This document shows, piece after piece, positions 50,811-59,619 of a DNA stretch of 64,000 nucleotides. Position 1 is the first letter of the stretch, and each line of letters begins with the position of its first letter. The notes under the pieces are model-generated. The model was given only the letters and a program-made list of their open reading frames with translations. It did not search any database and had not been told where the DNA came from. Origin of the DNA: Saprospiraceae bacterium (GTDB lineage: Bacteria; Bacteroidota; Bacteroidia; Chitinophagales; Saprospiraceae); the NCBI GenBank assembly GCA_021739645.1, contig JAIPBL010000019.1, positions 1-64,000 of the forward strand, given 5' to 3'. Made by a program: the position numbers and the translations under genes.

Positions 50811-51236
50811 CTAGTTCAAATAGGCCCTGATAAGTCCCAGCATGGCATTTGGTGGGATTTCCTTGTCAAGGCACTCCCGCATGACGTCGATGAGGTCGGA
50901 AATCATTTCTCGCCGGAATCCGAGCCGGAAGCCGATATGGTGGCACATGTTTTCTTCTTCTTTGCTGATGTTGTTATCGGCCCGCATCATGAAGAGTAGG
51001 TAGTACAGGACGTTCATTCGCTCCTGCTCGTTTGGCGGTGGGGCTATCTCATAGGCTTTGGGGTTGAGCCGAATGGCTGCTACGTCAGTGTCTGAAAGCC
51101 CAAGCGTTTTGGCGGCGTAGGAGAGGTACCTTTTTTCTAGGATTGAGAAATCCTGATCGGCCTGTGCTTCCCGCACAATCATGGCGATGATGAACTGTTT
51201 CAGTGCTAGTTCATGTTCAGGTGAGCCGAAATCCAT
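50811..51236 (-). CDS. TerB-like helical protein
   Basis: 141 residues, all-helical. QFIIAMIVREAQADQDFSILEKRYL and LFMMRADNNISKEEENMCHHIGFRLGF show the two-lobed pattern of the TerB/DjlA-like fold, with acidic D-x-D and E-E-E positions that can bind metal in TerB. Linked in other bacteria to tellurite and stress response, but in Bacteroidota the role is unknown. Stand-alone gene, no other ter genes nearby. Confidence 0.72.
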   Translation of the reverse strand: MDFGSPEHELALKQFIIAMIVREAQADQDFSILEKRYLSYAAKTLGLSDTDVAAIRLNPKAYEIAPPPNEQERMNVLYYLLFMMRADNNISKEEENMCHHIGFRLGFRREMISDLIDVMRECLDKEIPPNAMLGLIRAYLN

Positions 51237-51971
51237 AGGTTTTTGCCTGGTTGGTGAATTAATTTGAAAAAAAACTTGGTGAAAGTAAGCCTTTTTTGAA
51301 AATCCACGTAGAAGGAAATAGGTAGCTATTTTTGAAGGAATATTTTAAGGTTGAGTTTTTGTATTCCTACTTCCATGCATCGAAAAAAAAAGTAGCTTCT
51401 ACCTCAAAAAACAAGGCGAGTAAAAAGTGATTGAATATCTTTTTAATACAATATCATTCTTTAAAGCATTGATTGTTAGCTAGTTGTAAAATATTTTACT
51501 TTTACTAATTTTAAGTGCCAGTAATTTAATAATACCTAAACATAGGGATGTTTTATGGCTAAATACCATTTACATTTGCATCGTGAAATTATACCAGTTC
51601 AGTTTTTTGCCTGAACTCCCGTGAACAAAGAATAAGGATAGCACCTGAAAACCTGCTGTCCGACCCGCTACATTAGTATTAAAAATAGAAACCAACGATA
51701 CCTTAAGCCGATTTACAAAGAATACACATCTTACCAGTTGTTGGACGGTCTCACCGCACCACTATTTGATAAAGTAGTACCGTACTACATTTCTGACAGT
51801 TTCCCGATTTTTAGAATTTAAGCACGAGTGTCTCGCTCGGGTCATTTTGGTTTTCATGGTCTTTTCCATTTGCCAAAATAGCTCAACAAGTTTGGATATT
51901 CTACATGTGGACAGGTTCATCCCTGACCACTGGGCAAATATTTTAATTCACTAAACTCAAGCCTAACGACT
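51237..51971. other. Long AT-rich intergenic region before the giant HYR gene
   Basis: 735 bases with no credible open frame; AT-rich over 51250-51600. It starts upstream of the TerB gene (minus) and runs to the giant gene at 51972 (plus). Visible details: TACATTTG at 51571-51578 and a palindrome AGTAGTACCGTACTAC near 51775-51790. It may hold an unusually long leader or a small RNA; neither can be shown from sequence. Confidence 0.5.
51571..51578 (+). promoter_or_regulatory. Candidate -7 box for the giant HYR gene
   Basis: TACATTTG matches TAnnTTTG. The -33 position (around 51551) reads TTTTA, a weak match. If used, the leader to the start at 51972 is about 390 bases. Confidence 0.3.
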
Positions 51972-54900
51972 ATGCAAAATTTTAACACTCAAGCGGGGTT
52001 CCGAAACCGCTTATCATCCCATGAACAGGTTTTCAAGGCTTCCCCCCTGCCAAATGGATTGAAAACTTGGTTCGCAGCAACGGTGGCAGTATTGCTGCTG
52101 TGTTGCTTTTCCTTTCAAGCAGCAAATGCCCAATGCAACCCAGACATCACTGCTCCTACAGCCGTGTGCGAAGGGCCATTCACCATTGCCCTTAACACGA
52201 ACGGCAATGCGCCCATCAATCCAGATGACATTGATGCCGGCAGTTTTGACAATTGCGGCGCAGTGACTTTAGCGGTATCGCCCAGCTCTGTCAACTGTAC
52301 CAACCTCGGCACTTTTTCAGTAGTGCTGACGGTAACTGACTTGGCTGGCAACACCAACACTTGCCTAACTATTGTTACGATAGTGGATAACTTGCCGCCA
52401 GCCATTATTTGCCCAGGGCCAGCAACGGTGACTTGTGGTTCATCTACTCTCCCTGCCGCCACTGGCTTTGCCACGGCAATAGACAACTGCGGCGGAAACT
52501 TGGCGCAAGCCGGAATCTACTGCCCCCCAGCGCCCCCAACCATGCCTTCTTTCCCTGCTGGTATCACCTACTGCGACGGCGTAGGTGGCTGTGCTGGTGG
52601 TTTTACCCGTACATGGCGAGCCACTTACGATGGACTAACTTCGGCTCCTTGCACACAAAACATCATAATAAATGACACGGAGAAACCTGTCATTGATTGG
52701 GACGGCAGCGGAACTGCTGGCAATGGCAGTGGCCCAGCGAACACGAGCATTTCCTGTAGTGCAGCACTCCCCGCTGCAGTAGTTTTTCCGCTTGTGCCAG
52801 GCCCTGCTGACCCCAGAGTCATCGACAATTGCGATACTAGTCCAACACCTACCTTTGTAGAAACGACGACAAGGATTATGAATCCGAACGTTTGTTTATA
52901 TTACAGTTATACAATTACGAGGACTTACGGTGCCATAGATGATTGTGGCAATACTGCCATCCCTTATGTTCATACCATTACAGTTGTTGACAACTCGGCT
53001 CCAGTAATCACGGCACCTGCTACTGTAAACATATCTGCAGGCGTTAACTGTACGGCCAATGTGATTTTCCCAGCGGTCACTGTTAGTGACAACTGCGCAG
53101 CCCCGGCCAATATCCTTACCTCTTTTGTTGTCACAAACAATGTCACTGGCCTTGTGGTCAATAGTGGCTCAGGCCTGAACCCAAGCGCTGTTTATGCAGC
53201 TGGTGCTTACACGGTTTCGTTCTTGGCGCACGACCCATGTGGCAACCCTGGTGTCGCTACCACAGCCTTAAACGTTGTGGACAACGTAGCTCCGACAGCA
53301 GTTTGTGTGGCTGGTTCCATTCAGGTATCCATCCCGCCAACTGGTACAACCACCTTGACGGCTGCACAAGTGAACAATGGCAGCTTCGACAACTGTACAC
53401 CAGCCAATATGTTGACGTTCACACTTACCAATGCTACTTTCAATTGTACGCACGTGGGTACAACGCAAACGGTTACACTGAATGTAACTGATACCTATGG
53501 TAACATGAACACCTGTACGGCCACCGTGAACATTGTAAACAATTCACCTCCCGCCATATTTTGCAAAAACCTTACTGTCAATTTGGACGCAATGGGCAAT
53601 GTCATCGTGAATGCAATCCAATTTGACAATGGAAGCTCCGATATTTGCGATGCCACCGCACCGCTTACTTTTGAATATATGTCAGTAAATGGAGTTACTC
53701 TTGGAGTTCCGGCTACCAGCTTCACCTTTAATTGCGGTCATGTGACGCTTTCCCCAGCACCTGCAATTCCAGTGGTGATTAGAGTGACGGAAGTAGATGA
53801 CGACCAATCACCAAATTATACGAATAGTGGCACGTGTTCGCAAACAATTAGGGTGCAAGATGTAACGCCACCAACACCAGTTTGTAACACGGCTACCTTC
53901 CAATTGGACGATGACGGGATGATTTCCGTGTTTGATGCGGGAACGACATTGACCCCCTTTACAAATGGCACGGACGTATCCATCCCAGACAACGATATTA
54001 TCATCGGTGCAAGCTCCGTGATAAACGTGCCGACACTTGGCACCGTGTCAGATGTAAATGTGTTGGTTGACATCAACCACACGTTCATTGGCGACCTTAT
54101 TGTGACCCTGACTTCACCTGCGGGCACCACTGTCACCATATTTGACAGGCCAGGTTCCCCTCCAGGTTTTGGTTGTGGTGCTGATGACCTTTCGACAACA
54201 TTTGACGACCAGGCGAGCCTTACGGCAACTGACTTTGAAACTGCTTGCGTTGCCAACAACGCCGGGACTTACCGCCCACTCGTTTCTTTTTCAGCATTCG
54301 AAGGAGAAAACTTTCAAGGAGACTGGACACTCAGGGTCTATGATGCAGCAGGTGTTGATTTGGGAATAATTGACAGTTGGAGCTTGACCCTGACCAATTC
54401 CCTTGTTGACCTTTTGGCTGCTGGCAGCACCGATAACTGCAACGTGGCTTGGAGCGTTGCGCCGACCATGTTCAATTGCAGCGATGTGGGCGACCAAGAC
54501 CTGAACGCCATGGGCATTCAGAACAACGACTACATCCTGACTGTAACCGACCCAAGCGGTAATACGGCATCCATCAATTGCACAAATGCAATCGTTATTC
54601 AGGATATGGAAGCACCAGTTGTTACCTGCGCTCCAATAACGGTGAGCACAGGAATGCTCAACCCGGTAACGAACATAAGTACACCAGGACAGGTGACAGT
54701 CTATCCAACCGATGTGGTAACTGGTGGCCTGTACATGTCCACGAGCAACACGGGTTCTGGCAACCCAGGCACGAACAATTTCCAGATTACAATGCCGAAC
54801 GTGCTGACGTTCACGTTTGACTGGAGCTATGTTTCCAACAACAGTTCACCAATTTGGGACAAATTTGGCTACTACGTGGGCACTACGTTCACGCAATTGA

Positions 54901-57900
54901 CCAACAACAACGGCCCATTGAGCCAAAGCGGAACCGCTACCGTTTCCGTAACGGCAGGTGCCACTTTCGGCTTCCGTGCTGAGACTGTGGACAATTTGGG
55001 TGGAAACGCCGAAATCTGGATTACCAAATTCAGCCCACGCTTTGCTGGCCCGTTCAAGCCGAGCAACTGGACGCACAACACCACCAGCCCTGATGGCAAG
55101 CAGTTTTTTTATGATGCCTGTGGTTTCCCTAACTGGGCGATTTCAGCAAACGGCGGCCCATTTGCGGCTTTCGCCACTTTCGATTGTGCAAGCATTACTG
55201 CACTGCCCAATCCTGAAGATATCGTCATCCGTGCAACTGATGCCAGTGGCAATATTACGGTTTGTAGCACCACCGTCACTGTTGTTGACAAAGAAGCGCC
55301 ACAGGCTCAGTGCCAACCATTGCTGGTTTCATTGCCAGGTAGCGGCACGGCAACCATCCTCGCCTCTGATATCAACTTCGGGAGCAGCGATGCTTGCTCG
55401 CCGCCAGTTTTCCTTGCTACTTCAAAGAACAATGGTGCTAATTTTAATCTAAGCACTACTTTTAACTGCTCGAACATCGGCCCAAACAACGTCATCCTGC
55501 GTGTTAGGGACAGTGCTACTCCACCCAATGAGGCCTTCTGCCAAACCACAGTGACTATTAATGACCAGTTGCCTCCTGCAATTACTTGTCCGCCTAACAG
55601 GGATGGTATTTCACTTCCGAAGGTTAACTGCGACCAGTCAATAGATCCAAACTCCACAGGTTGGGCCACTGCCACCGACAACTGCAATGCGTCGCCTTTC
55701 ATTTGGCATACTGACAGTCCGTTAGCTCCTGGTAGCCATGCAAATTGTCGTACGATTACCCGTACCTGGAAGGCTACTGACGCTGCCGTGCCAAACGGCA
55801 ACCAGCCAACGAACGGTAACATCAGTGTCTGCTTCCAGACGATAATCGTCCAAGACTTGGTGTTTCCAAATTTTGATTGGAATGGAGCATTAGTAAATGG
55901 CCTTGGCAATGCACCAAACGACACATTTTTATACGCTTGTGTTGTGCCAGCTGCAGCTATCGCTGTTGGTACTGACAATTGCGATACAGACGTTCCTGTT
56001 GCTTTTACTGTACCTGTGAATACGAAAGGCTCGAATCCTGCAATATGTAGTTTTTACAACTATAACATTACCCGTAGGTGGACTGCGTCGGACAATTGTG
56101 GCAATCCAATTCTCTACGAGCAAGATATTGTTGTTAGCGATACAACTAGACCAGCATACAGCTTTCCTGCCATGTTCATGTTCAACAACAATGCTGGCAA
56201 CTGTGCAGGTACCGCCAATATCAATTTGTTGCAGTATATCACGGACTGTGCTGCAGGCCATTTAACAGTGACTTATAAGATTGATGGTGGTGCTCCACAA
56301 ACAGGTGGTACATTGAACGCTGTCCTGAGTGTTGGTTCGCACAATATCAGGGTGAGTGCGGTAGATCCTTGCGCAAACACCACAAACGCTGGGCTTGCTT
56401 CAATAACCTTTACCATCCTCATCAAGGACACAGAGTCTCCGACTGCCATTTGCCAGTCGGGTCCAATTTCTGTGACGCTGAACAGCAACGGCATTGCCAA
56501 CATTACGCCAGCGACTGTCAACAATGGCAGCAACGACAACTGTGGGATAGCTTCTTTGAATGTCAACCCTGCTACATTCAACTGCTTTACTACACCTAAT
56601 CCGCACACGGTGACACTAACCGTGACAGATGCTGCTGGCAATTTCAATACCTGCACGACGACGGTTCAAATCCTGAACGTTTCGGCACCGACCATCCAAT
56701 GCCCAGCCGATATAACGGTTGCTTGCAACATATTCATGGCGAATAACCCAGCCACTTCTGGGGGTTCAGCTACTGCTATGACTGCTTGTGGCCCTGTTAC
56801 GCCAACGCCTTCGGACGTAATCGTTAGTGGCTCTGGTAACTGTAGGGTCATCAACCGGACTTGGTCAGCAACCACAGCAGGTGGTACAGCTACTTGCCTT
56901 CAGGTAATAACAGTGCAGGACAATATAGCACCAGTACTGGTCGGTGGCCCAGCCAATATTACGGTGGATGCCTGTGCAGTTCCAATGCCAGCAGCTGTGA
57001 CTGCTACTGACAACTGTGCTACGGTCACACCAACAATGGCCCAATCTTCAACACAAGATCCGAATCCAGCCAACTCAGGATATTACAACTATACGATTAC
57101 ACGTACTTGGAATGCAACAGATGGCTGTGGGAACAATGCGGTTCCACATGTCCAGACGATTACGGTGCAAGATGTAGCACTACCCGTGTTGGCTATTCCG
57201 GACCCGTTGATAATCAACACAGACCCGAACAAGTGCGAGGCGAATGTAAATGTAAACCTGTTGAGCTACATCTCGGACTGTGCTGCTGACCAGTATCTTG
57301 TGGTAACAAACAATGCACCTTCTGGGCCTGGAACGAGCTTGATTGCCGGGATTTATGCTGCTGGTAATTATACCATCACCGTTAATGCCAATGACCCAAG
57401 TAGCGCACCTGCTGGGCCAAGCACTCAAACTTTCGTGTTGAGCATCCGTGACGGCCAATCGCCAGTTGCTATTTGCTTGACAGACATAACTGTGGTGTTG
57501 GACAATACGGGCAATGCGACCATCACTTCGAACGAGGTAAACAATGGCAGCTACGACAACTGTGGCATTGCAAGCATTACCCTGTCGCAATACAATTTCA
57601 ACACCAGCCATGCTGGGCTGGCAATTCCAGTAACGATGACGGTAACGGACCTTGCTGGCAATACGAACACTTGTGTCGTGATAGTACACGTAGTTGACGA
57701 TCCTACCTTCAGGGTAAACAGCGTAACAGCTGTCAACGGCGAGATGAAGTTGATACCAGTGACGGTCAATCAGTTTGACGATATCGTTTCTTTTGAAATG
57801 GATTTTGACATTGACGACATTGGCGTGGCAACTTTAGTGGATATTGTTGACATTGACCCAAGCCTAGCAGGGCCATCGTTCATAAAAACAATTACCGCTG

Positions 57901-59396
57901 GTCATGGTGAGGTTTCATGGATAGACAATGCTGCACCATTCGGTGTTTACCTTGCTGATGGCACTGTTGCGTTCAATCTTAAGGTGATGGTGGTTGGCGC
58001 TGCCGGCAGCGCTACCGATATTGACATCAACAACTTGGAAGTTGCACAAGAGATACCAGGTGTCGTTCCTTCGCTTGGATTGACTGGCACCTTGACCGTA
58101 GTTGACCCAGGCTCATCGTTTACCGTGTCTGGGGAGCTTCGTGGTCGCCCAGATTGTGCTCCGGGATTGATTTCTCAGGCTAATGTCAATTATGTTGGAA
58201 CGCTTACCGGAGTATTGACCAATGTGCCGGGAACGTACAGCCTTAACGTCCCTGCTGGTGCAAATGAGACATTTACACCAACCAAGGGTGCTGTTGCATT
58301 GAATCCAAATATCACTGCAGCCGATGCCCTAGCCGCTCATAATTATGCGGCAGGCACACCGAATCCGCCACTCACTCCGTATCAAATTGTGGCTTGTGAC
58401 GCTAATAACTCAAATAGCGTGACTGCTTATGATGCATTCTTGATACATCAAATGAGCGCCGGGTATTCTGTTAACTTGCCAAAATACTGGCGCTTTGTAC
58501 CAGTTACTCCTGGTTTTGCGCCAAACTCGGATCCATTTGCTGCGCCATTCAACGAGTTCATTTCCCTTACCAATATCAACGCAAATATCAATAACGCTGA
58601 TTTTTATGGGATGAAAGTCGGTGATGTGGTTAATACAGCTGGCTCTGGGGTACCCTGCAATTCATTTGGCGGCAACCCGATATCTGACGGCAACGGCAAC
58701 GATGTGGTACTTCGCATACAGGATCAGCCAATAAGCGCAGGTTCGGATGTGTATGTTACGCTTAAAGCGAAGGAGTTCAACCAGATGGTGACCTGTCAGG
58801 CTACCTTGAACTTCGATGCACAATCGCTCCAGTACCAAGAAGTGGTTCCTGGCAATGTGCCAAACATGAATCAGTCCTGCTTCAACCCGATGTTGACAGG
58901 TGAGGGCATGTTGGCAGCCGTTTGGTACAACTCTGATGCGGTAAGCTTGGACAATGGCCAAGAAGTATTCACCGTGAAATTCAAGGCATTGAAAGATGCG
59001 GCTTCATTGACTGACCTGATTTGGGTAAGTGCTGATTTTGTACCTATTGAAGCTTTGAGTGCGGATGGTGTTCCGGGTGGCGTTCAACTGACCTTCGATG
59101 GTAGTGCATCTGCCACTGGGGAACAGGCTTCTAGCCACTTCGCACTGCACCAGAACCGCCCGAACCCGTTCAGTACCCGTACCGCAATTGGCTTTAACCT
59201 GCCAACTGCCGACCACGCAACGCTGACCATCACCGATGCTTCCGGCAAGTCGCTGAAAGTAGTCGAGGGCAACTTTACCGCAGGCTACCACCAGTTCATG
59301 ATTGAGCGCAAAGAATTGCCCGCAACCGGCGTATTCTTCTACCAACTCAAAACAGCTGAATTCCAAGCTGTGAAGAAGATGATATTAGTTGATTAA
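51972..59396 (+). CDS. Giant secreted HYR protein with P domain, cohesin-like and dockerin-like modules, T9SS type A tail
   Basis: 2474 residues. A long N-region precedes a hydrophobic signal (about 30-54, ending AANAQ). Up to about 1910 the protein is mainly HYR/Ig-like repeats (DNCG and VTDLAGNTNTC recur; links such as VDNLPPAIICP). At about 670-807 sits a proprotein-convertase-type P domain (HTFIGDLIVTLTSPAGTTVTIFD, FQGDWTLRVYDAAGVDLG). From 1913 comes a cohesin-like domain, about 2115-2150 a dockerin-like pair (NPNITAADALAAHNYAAG and DANNSNSVTAYDAFLIHQM), then a second cohesin-like domain (2260-2380) and a type A sorting tail from about 2395 (NRPNPFSTRTAIGF) with final KKMILVD. Surface or released scaffold/adhesin; substrate unknown. 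Confidence 0.9.
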   Translation: MQNFNTQAGFRNRLSSHEQVFKASPLPNGLKTWFAATVAVLLLCCFSFQAANAQCNPDITAPTAVCEGPFTIALNTNGNAPINPDDIDAGSFDNCGAVTLAVSPSSVNCTNLGTFSVVLTVTDLAGNTNTCLTIVTIVDNLPPAIICPGPATVTCGSSTLPAATGFATAIDNCGGNLAQAGIYCPPAPPTMPSFPAGITYCDGVGGCAGGFTRTWRATYDGLTSAPCTQNIIINDTEKPVIDWDGSGTAGNGSGPANTSISCSAALPAAVVFPLVPGPADPRVIDNCDTSPTPTFVETTTRIMNPNVCLYYSYTITRTYGAIDDCGNTAIPYVHTITVVDNSAPVITAPATVNISAGVNCTANVIFPAVTVSDNCAAPANILTSFVVTNNVTGLVVNSGSGLNPSAVYAAGAYTVSFLAHDPCGNPGVATTALNVVDNVAPTAVCVAGSIQVSIPPTGTTTLTAAQVNNGSFDNCTPANMLTFTLTNATFNCTHVGTTQTVTLNVTDTYGNMNTCTATVNIVNNSPPAIFCKNLTVNLDAMGNVIVNAIQFDNGSSDICDATAPLTFEYMSVNGVTLGVPATSFTFNCGHVTLSPAPAIPVVIRVTEVDDDQSPNYTNSGTCSQTIRVQDVTPPTPVCNTATFQLDDDGMISVFDAGTTLTPFTNGTDVSIPDNDIIIGASSVINVPTLGTVSDVNVLVDINHTFIGDLIVTLTSPAGTTVTIFDRPGSPPGFGCGADDLSTTFDDQASLTATDFETACVANNAGTYRPLVSFSAFEGENFQGDWTLRVYDAAGVDLGIIDSWSLTLTNSLVDLLAAGSTDNCNVAWSVAPTMFNCSDVGDQDLNAMGIQNNDYILTVTDPSGNTASINCTNAIVIQDMEAPVVTCAPITVSTGMLNPVTNISTPGQVTVYPTDVVTGGLYMSTSNTGSGNPGTNNFQITMPNVLTFTFDWSYVSNNSSPIWDKFGYYVGTTFTQLTNNNGPLSQSGTATVSVTAGATFGFRAETVDNLGGNAEIWITKFSPRFAGPFKPSNWTHNTTSPDGKQFFYDACGFPNWAISANGGPFAAFATFDCASITALPNPEDIVIRATDASGNITVCSTTVTVVDKEAPQAQCQPLLVSLPGSGTATILASDINFGSSDACSPPVFLATSKNNGANFNLSTTFNCSNIGPNNVILRVRDSATPPNEAFCQTTVTINDQLPPAITCPPNRDGISLPKVNCDQSIDPNSTGWATATDNCNASPFIWHTDSPLAPGSHANCRTITRTWKATDAAVPNGNQPTNGNISVCFQTIIVQDLVFPNFDWNGALVNGLGNAPNDTFLYACVVPAAAIAVGTDNCDTDVPVAFTVPVNTKGSNPAICSFYNYNITRRWTASDNCGNPILYEQDIVVSDTTRPAYSFPAMFMFNNNAGNCAGTANINLLQYITDCAAGHLTVTYKIDGGAPQTGGTLNAVLSVGSHNIRVSAVDPCANTTNAGLASITFTILIKDTESPTAICQSGPISVTLNSNGIANITPATVNNGSNDNCGIASLNVNPATFNCFTTPNPHTVTLTVTDAAGNFNTCTTTVQILNVSAPTIQCPADITVACNIFMANNPATSGGSATAMTACGPVTPTPSDVIVSGSGNCRVINRTWSATTAGGTATCLQVITVQDNIAPVLVGGPANITVDACAVPMPAAVTATDNCATVTPTMAQSSTQDPNPANSGYYNYTITRTWNATDGCGNNAVPHVQTITVQDVALPVLAIPDPLIINTDPNKCEANVNVNLLSYISDCAADQYLVVTNNAPSGPGTSLIAGIYAAGNYTITVNANDPSSAPAGPSTQTFVLSIRDGQSPVAICLTDITVVLDNTGNATITSNEVNNGSYDNCGIASITLSQYNFNTSHAGLAIPVTMTVTDLAGNTNTCVVIVHVVDDPTFRVNSVTAVNGEMKLIPVTVNQFDDIVSFEMDFDIDDIGVATLVDIVDIDPSLAGPSFIKTITAGHGEVSWIDNAAPFGVYLADGTVAFNLKVMVVGAAGSATDIDINNLEVAQEIPGVVPSLGLTGTLTVVDPGSSFTVSGELRGRPDCAPGLISQANVNYVGTLTGVLTNVPGTYSLNVPAGANETFTPTKGAVALNPNITAADALAAHNYAAGTPNPPLTPYQIVACDANNSNSVTAYDAFLIHQMSAGYSVNLPKYWRFVPVTPGFAPNSDPFAAPFNEFISLTNINANINNADFYGMKVGDVVNTAGSGVPCNSFGGNPISDGNGNDVVLRIQDQPISAGSDVYVTLKAKEFNQMVTCQATLNFDAQSLQYQEVVPGNVPNMNQSCFNPMLTGEGMLAAVWYNSDAVSLDNGQEVFTVKFKALKDAASLTDLIWVSADFVPIEALSADGVPGGVQLTFDGSASATGEQASSHFALHQNRPNPFSTRTAIGFNLPTADHATLTITDASGKSLKVVEGNFTAGYHQFMIERKELPATGVFFYQLKTAEFQAVKKMILVD
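53979..54392 (+). other. P/HomoB domain within the giant protein
   Basis: Segment coding residues about 670-807 of the protein at 51972. A beta-sandwich of the proprotein-convertase type (DVNVLVDINHTFIGDL, TSPAGTTVTIFDRPG, GDWTLRVYDAAG). In Bacteroidota such domains accompany secreted peptidases and adhesins and may help calcium-dependent folding. No peptidase domain was found in the same protein. Confidence 0.8.
58275..58470 (+). other. Dockerin-like segment
   Basis: Two helical calcium-loop repeats: a degenerate one (NPNITAADALAAHNYAAG) and one with D-x-N-x-S-x-S-x(4)-D spacing (DANNSNSVTAYDAF). This fits dockerin type I F-hands, but the first loop lacks several ligands. It sits between two cohesin-like domains in the same protein. 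Confidence 0.55.
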
Positions 59397-59416
59397 GATT
59401 ACTGAGTAAACAGGCA

Positions 59417-59462
59417 GCAATTGACAGGCTTTTTTTCGCAAGAAAAAAAGCTGTCAATTGCA
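59417..59462 (+). terminator. Terminator hairpin of the giant HYR gene
   Basis: GCAATTGACAG and the following T run are mirrored by an A run and CTGTCAATTGC across a GCAA loop; arms about 20 bases with one bulge. 21 bases after the stop. Confidence 0.8.
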
Positions 59463-59514
59463 ATGTTTATTTCATTCTGGTTCTTGGAAAATAGGGCCGG
59501 ACACCCACTATAAG

Positions 59515-59559
59515 CCCGAAACAGTTCTTCCTCCTAATTTGGGAGGAAGGGCCTTCGGG
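59515..59559 (+). promoter_or_regulatory. Two-tier hairpin in the leader of the second giant gene
   Basis: Outer pair CCCGAA/TTCGGG (59515-59520 and 59554-59559) encloses inner pair CTTCCTCC/GGAGGAAG (59527-59534 and 59542-59549). It lies 61 bases before the start at 59620. No known riboswitch class matches it; it could also be a remnant terminator. Confidence 0.45.
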
Positions 59560-59619
59560 ATGTGTTTCAGATTTGGCCTCAATCCAAAAATCGATTAAAG
59601 AAACCATCAACCGTAAGAC

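Noticed and set aside
59515..59559. Possible known riboswitch
   Set aside because: It has only two plain stems and none of the conserved core sequences of known riboswitch classes.
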